NCBI GenBank assembly: GCA_021813125.1
Contig: JAKALT010000002.1
Span: 75,424-112,265, forward strand
Reading direction: 5' to 3'
Source: a bacterium
GTDB taxonomy: Bacteria > Patescibacteriota > Microgenomatia > Curtissbacterales > GWA2-41-24
DNA: 36,842 nucleotides
This document shows positions 35,981 through 36,842 of this stretch, piece after piece; position 1 is the first letter of the stretch, and each line of letters begins with the position of its first letter. The notes below the pieces were generated by a model. The model was not told the origin of the DNA and did not search any database. It saw nothing but the letters and a program-made list of their open reading frames with translations. The translations under genes and the position numbers were made by a program.

Positions 35981-36670
35981 ATGAGCAAAAAGCCCTATAA
36001 GTATTTGGACTTAATAATCTTTTTAAGTGTGACGATGATGGCAATTGTCAACGTCATCTCCGGAAAAATAATCCGTGTTTCCGTTTTTACGCTTTCTGCA
36101 GCTTCGCTTTGTATTCCTGTAAATTACATTTTTGCGGACGTTTTAACGGAAGTTTACGGCTACAAGCAGGCGCGGCGTGCTACCTGGATACTAATCTTTT
36201 CCACCATATTAATGGCTATATTTTTTCAGCTAGCAATACTTTTGCCACCCGCTCCCGGTTTTAAGGGAAATGACGCTTATACTTTGGTTTTAGGCCAAGT
36301 CCCCAGGGTCGTTGTTGGTGCGTGGATTGCGTTATTTGCCGGCCAAATTACAAACGATTTTGTTCTGGCAAAAATGAAACTTTTTACAGGAGGAAAATAT
36401 TTGTGGACGAGGACGGTTGGTTCAACTGTTGCCGGACAAGCGGTTGATTCGTCGCTCTTTTATACAATCGCCCTATACAACGTTATTCCGGCCGGTTTTT
36501 TAATGAAAAGTATTTTGTCTGCGTGGTTTCTTAAAGTTTTTATCGAAATTGTTATGACTCCTGTTACCTATTTTGTTATAAGAAAGCTAAAGAAGGCCGA
36601 AGATGAAGATTATTTTGACCGCAACACTAACTTCAACCCCCTTTTGGTTAAACTAAGGCAAGAAAAATAG
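35981..36670 (+). CDS. Queuosine precursor transporter (YhhQ/VUT family)-like
   Basis: SAASLCIPVNYIFADVLTEVYGYKQARRATWI...GQITNDFVLAKMKLFTGGKYLWTRTVGSTVAGQAVDSSLFYTIAL. Confidence 0.9.
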   Translation: MSKKPYKYLDLIIFLSVTMMAIVNVISGKIIRVSVFTLSAASLCIPVNYIFADVLTEVYGYKQARRATWILIFSTILMAIFFQLAILLPPAPGFKGNDAYTLVLGQVPRVVVGAWIALFAGQITNDFVLAKMKLFTGGKYLWTRTVGSTVAGQAVDSSLFYTIALYNVIPAGFLMKSILSAWFLKVFIEIVMTPVTYFVIRKLKKAEDEDYFDRNTNFNPLLVKLRQEK

Positions 36671-36688
36671 AACGATGGAAAATTTCGA

Positions 36689-36709
36689 GCGGGCGCGGAA
36701 ATTGAGGGG
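36689..36709 (+). repeat. Cassette-boundary repeat copy 10: gcgggcgcggaaattgagggg
   Basis: Matches the consensus with one substitution; preceded by aaatttcga as in copy 5. Confidence 0.93.
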
Positions 36710-36717
36710 TTTGAAAT

Positions 36718-36842
36718 TTATTTTTTTACGACGGCGATTACTTCGATTTCTAAAACACAACCAACTTTGACCAATTTGCTTACTTCTACTAAAGTCGATA
36801 CCGGTTCGGAATTTTTGAAATATTGATTCCGAACTTCGCTAA
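36718..36842 (-). CDS. RidA/YjgF family protein (C-terminal part only)
   Basis: Reverse translation SEVRNQYFKNSEPVSTLVEVSKLVKVGCVLEIEVIAVVKK*. Confidence 0.85.
   Translation of the reverse strand, partial: SEVRNQYFKNSEPVSTLVEVSKLVKVGCVLEIEVIAVVKK

Noticed and set aside
29739-36709. CRISPR array
   Set aside because: Repeats are 17-22 nt with ~0.3-1.8-kb gene-containing intervals, not short unique spacers; no cas genes seen.
29739-36709. Classical integron attC sites
   Set aside because: No RYYYAAC/GTTRRRY R''/R' core pair with an extended hairpin was found around the copies, and no IntI-like integrase is in the window; the similarity is in layout only.
29739-36709. Repeat as a -35 promoter element
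   Set aside because: It falls at the -35 position for genes 30402 and 31402, but is too far from -10 in others and occurs between converging genes (copies 1, 7, 10) where no promoter is expected.

Overview
The window looks like a compact, low-GC bacterial chromosome segment. I infer Patescibacteria/CPR, probably Microgenomates-like, from gene content and compactness; this is not proven. The first ~26 kb is mostly recognisable core or membrane genes: PolX-PHP, four tRNAs (Asp, Gly, Thr, Val), a LysM protein, a PIG-V-like mannosyltransferase, an O-antigen ligase-like protein, signal peptidase I, ParB, bL27/bL21, RodA/FtsW, IleRS, CutA, a KAS III (FabH)-like enzyme, a VOC protein, a DMT transporter, an RND pump with HlyD-like adaptor, and an Asp/Glu racemase. 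The outstanding feature is at ~29.7-36.7 kb. Ten copies of a short intergenic element, consensus 5'-GCGGGCG(C/G)(A/G)GAAATTGAGGGG-3', all lie in the same orientation, one per gap. They partition the region into nine complete one- or two-gene units plus a tenth truncated at the window edge. Contents are unrelated: two DUF5678-like + retropepsin-like modules, a coiled-coil protein, an AAA+ ATPase, an HTH-like small protein, a Cys-cluster protein, TrmB-like + queuosine-transporter-like, RidA, and hypotheticals. In most units the repeat sits 2-38 nt past a minus-strand stop codon. The layout resembles an integron-style cassette array, but the repeat is not a recognisable attC and no integrase is visible. 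Secondary observations include leaderless promoter architecture (-10 boxes ending 6-9 nt before start codons), a tandemly duplicated DUF5678/protease module, a tRNA-Val 3' remnant, paired structured intergenic elements, and 9-bp iterons upstream of parB.
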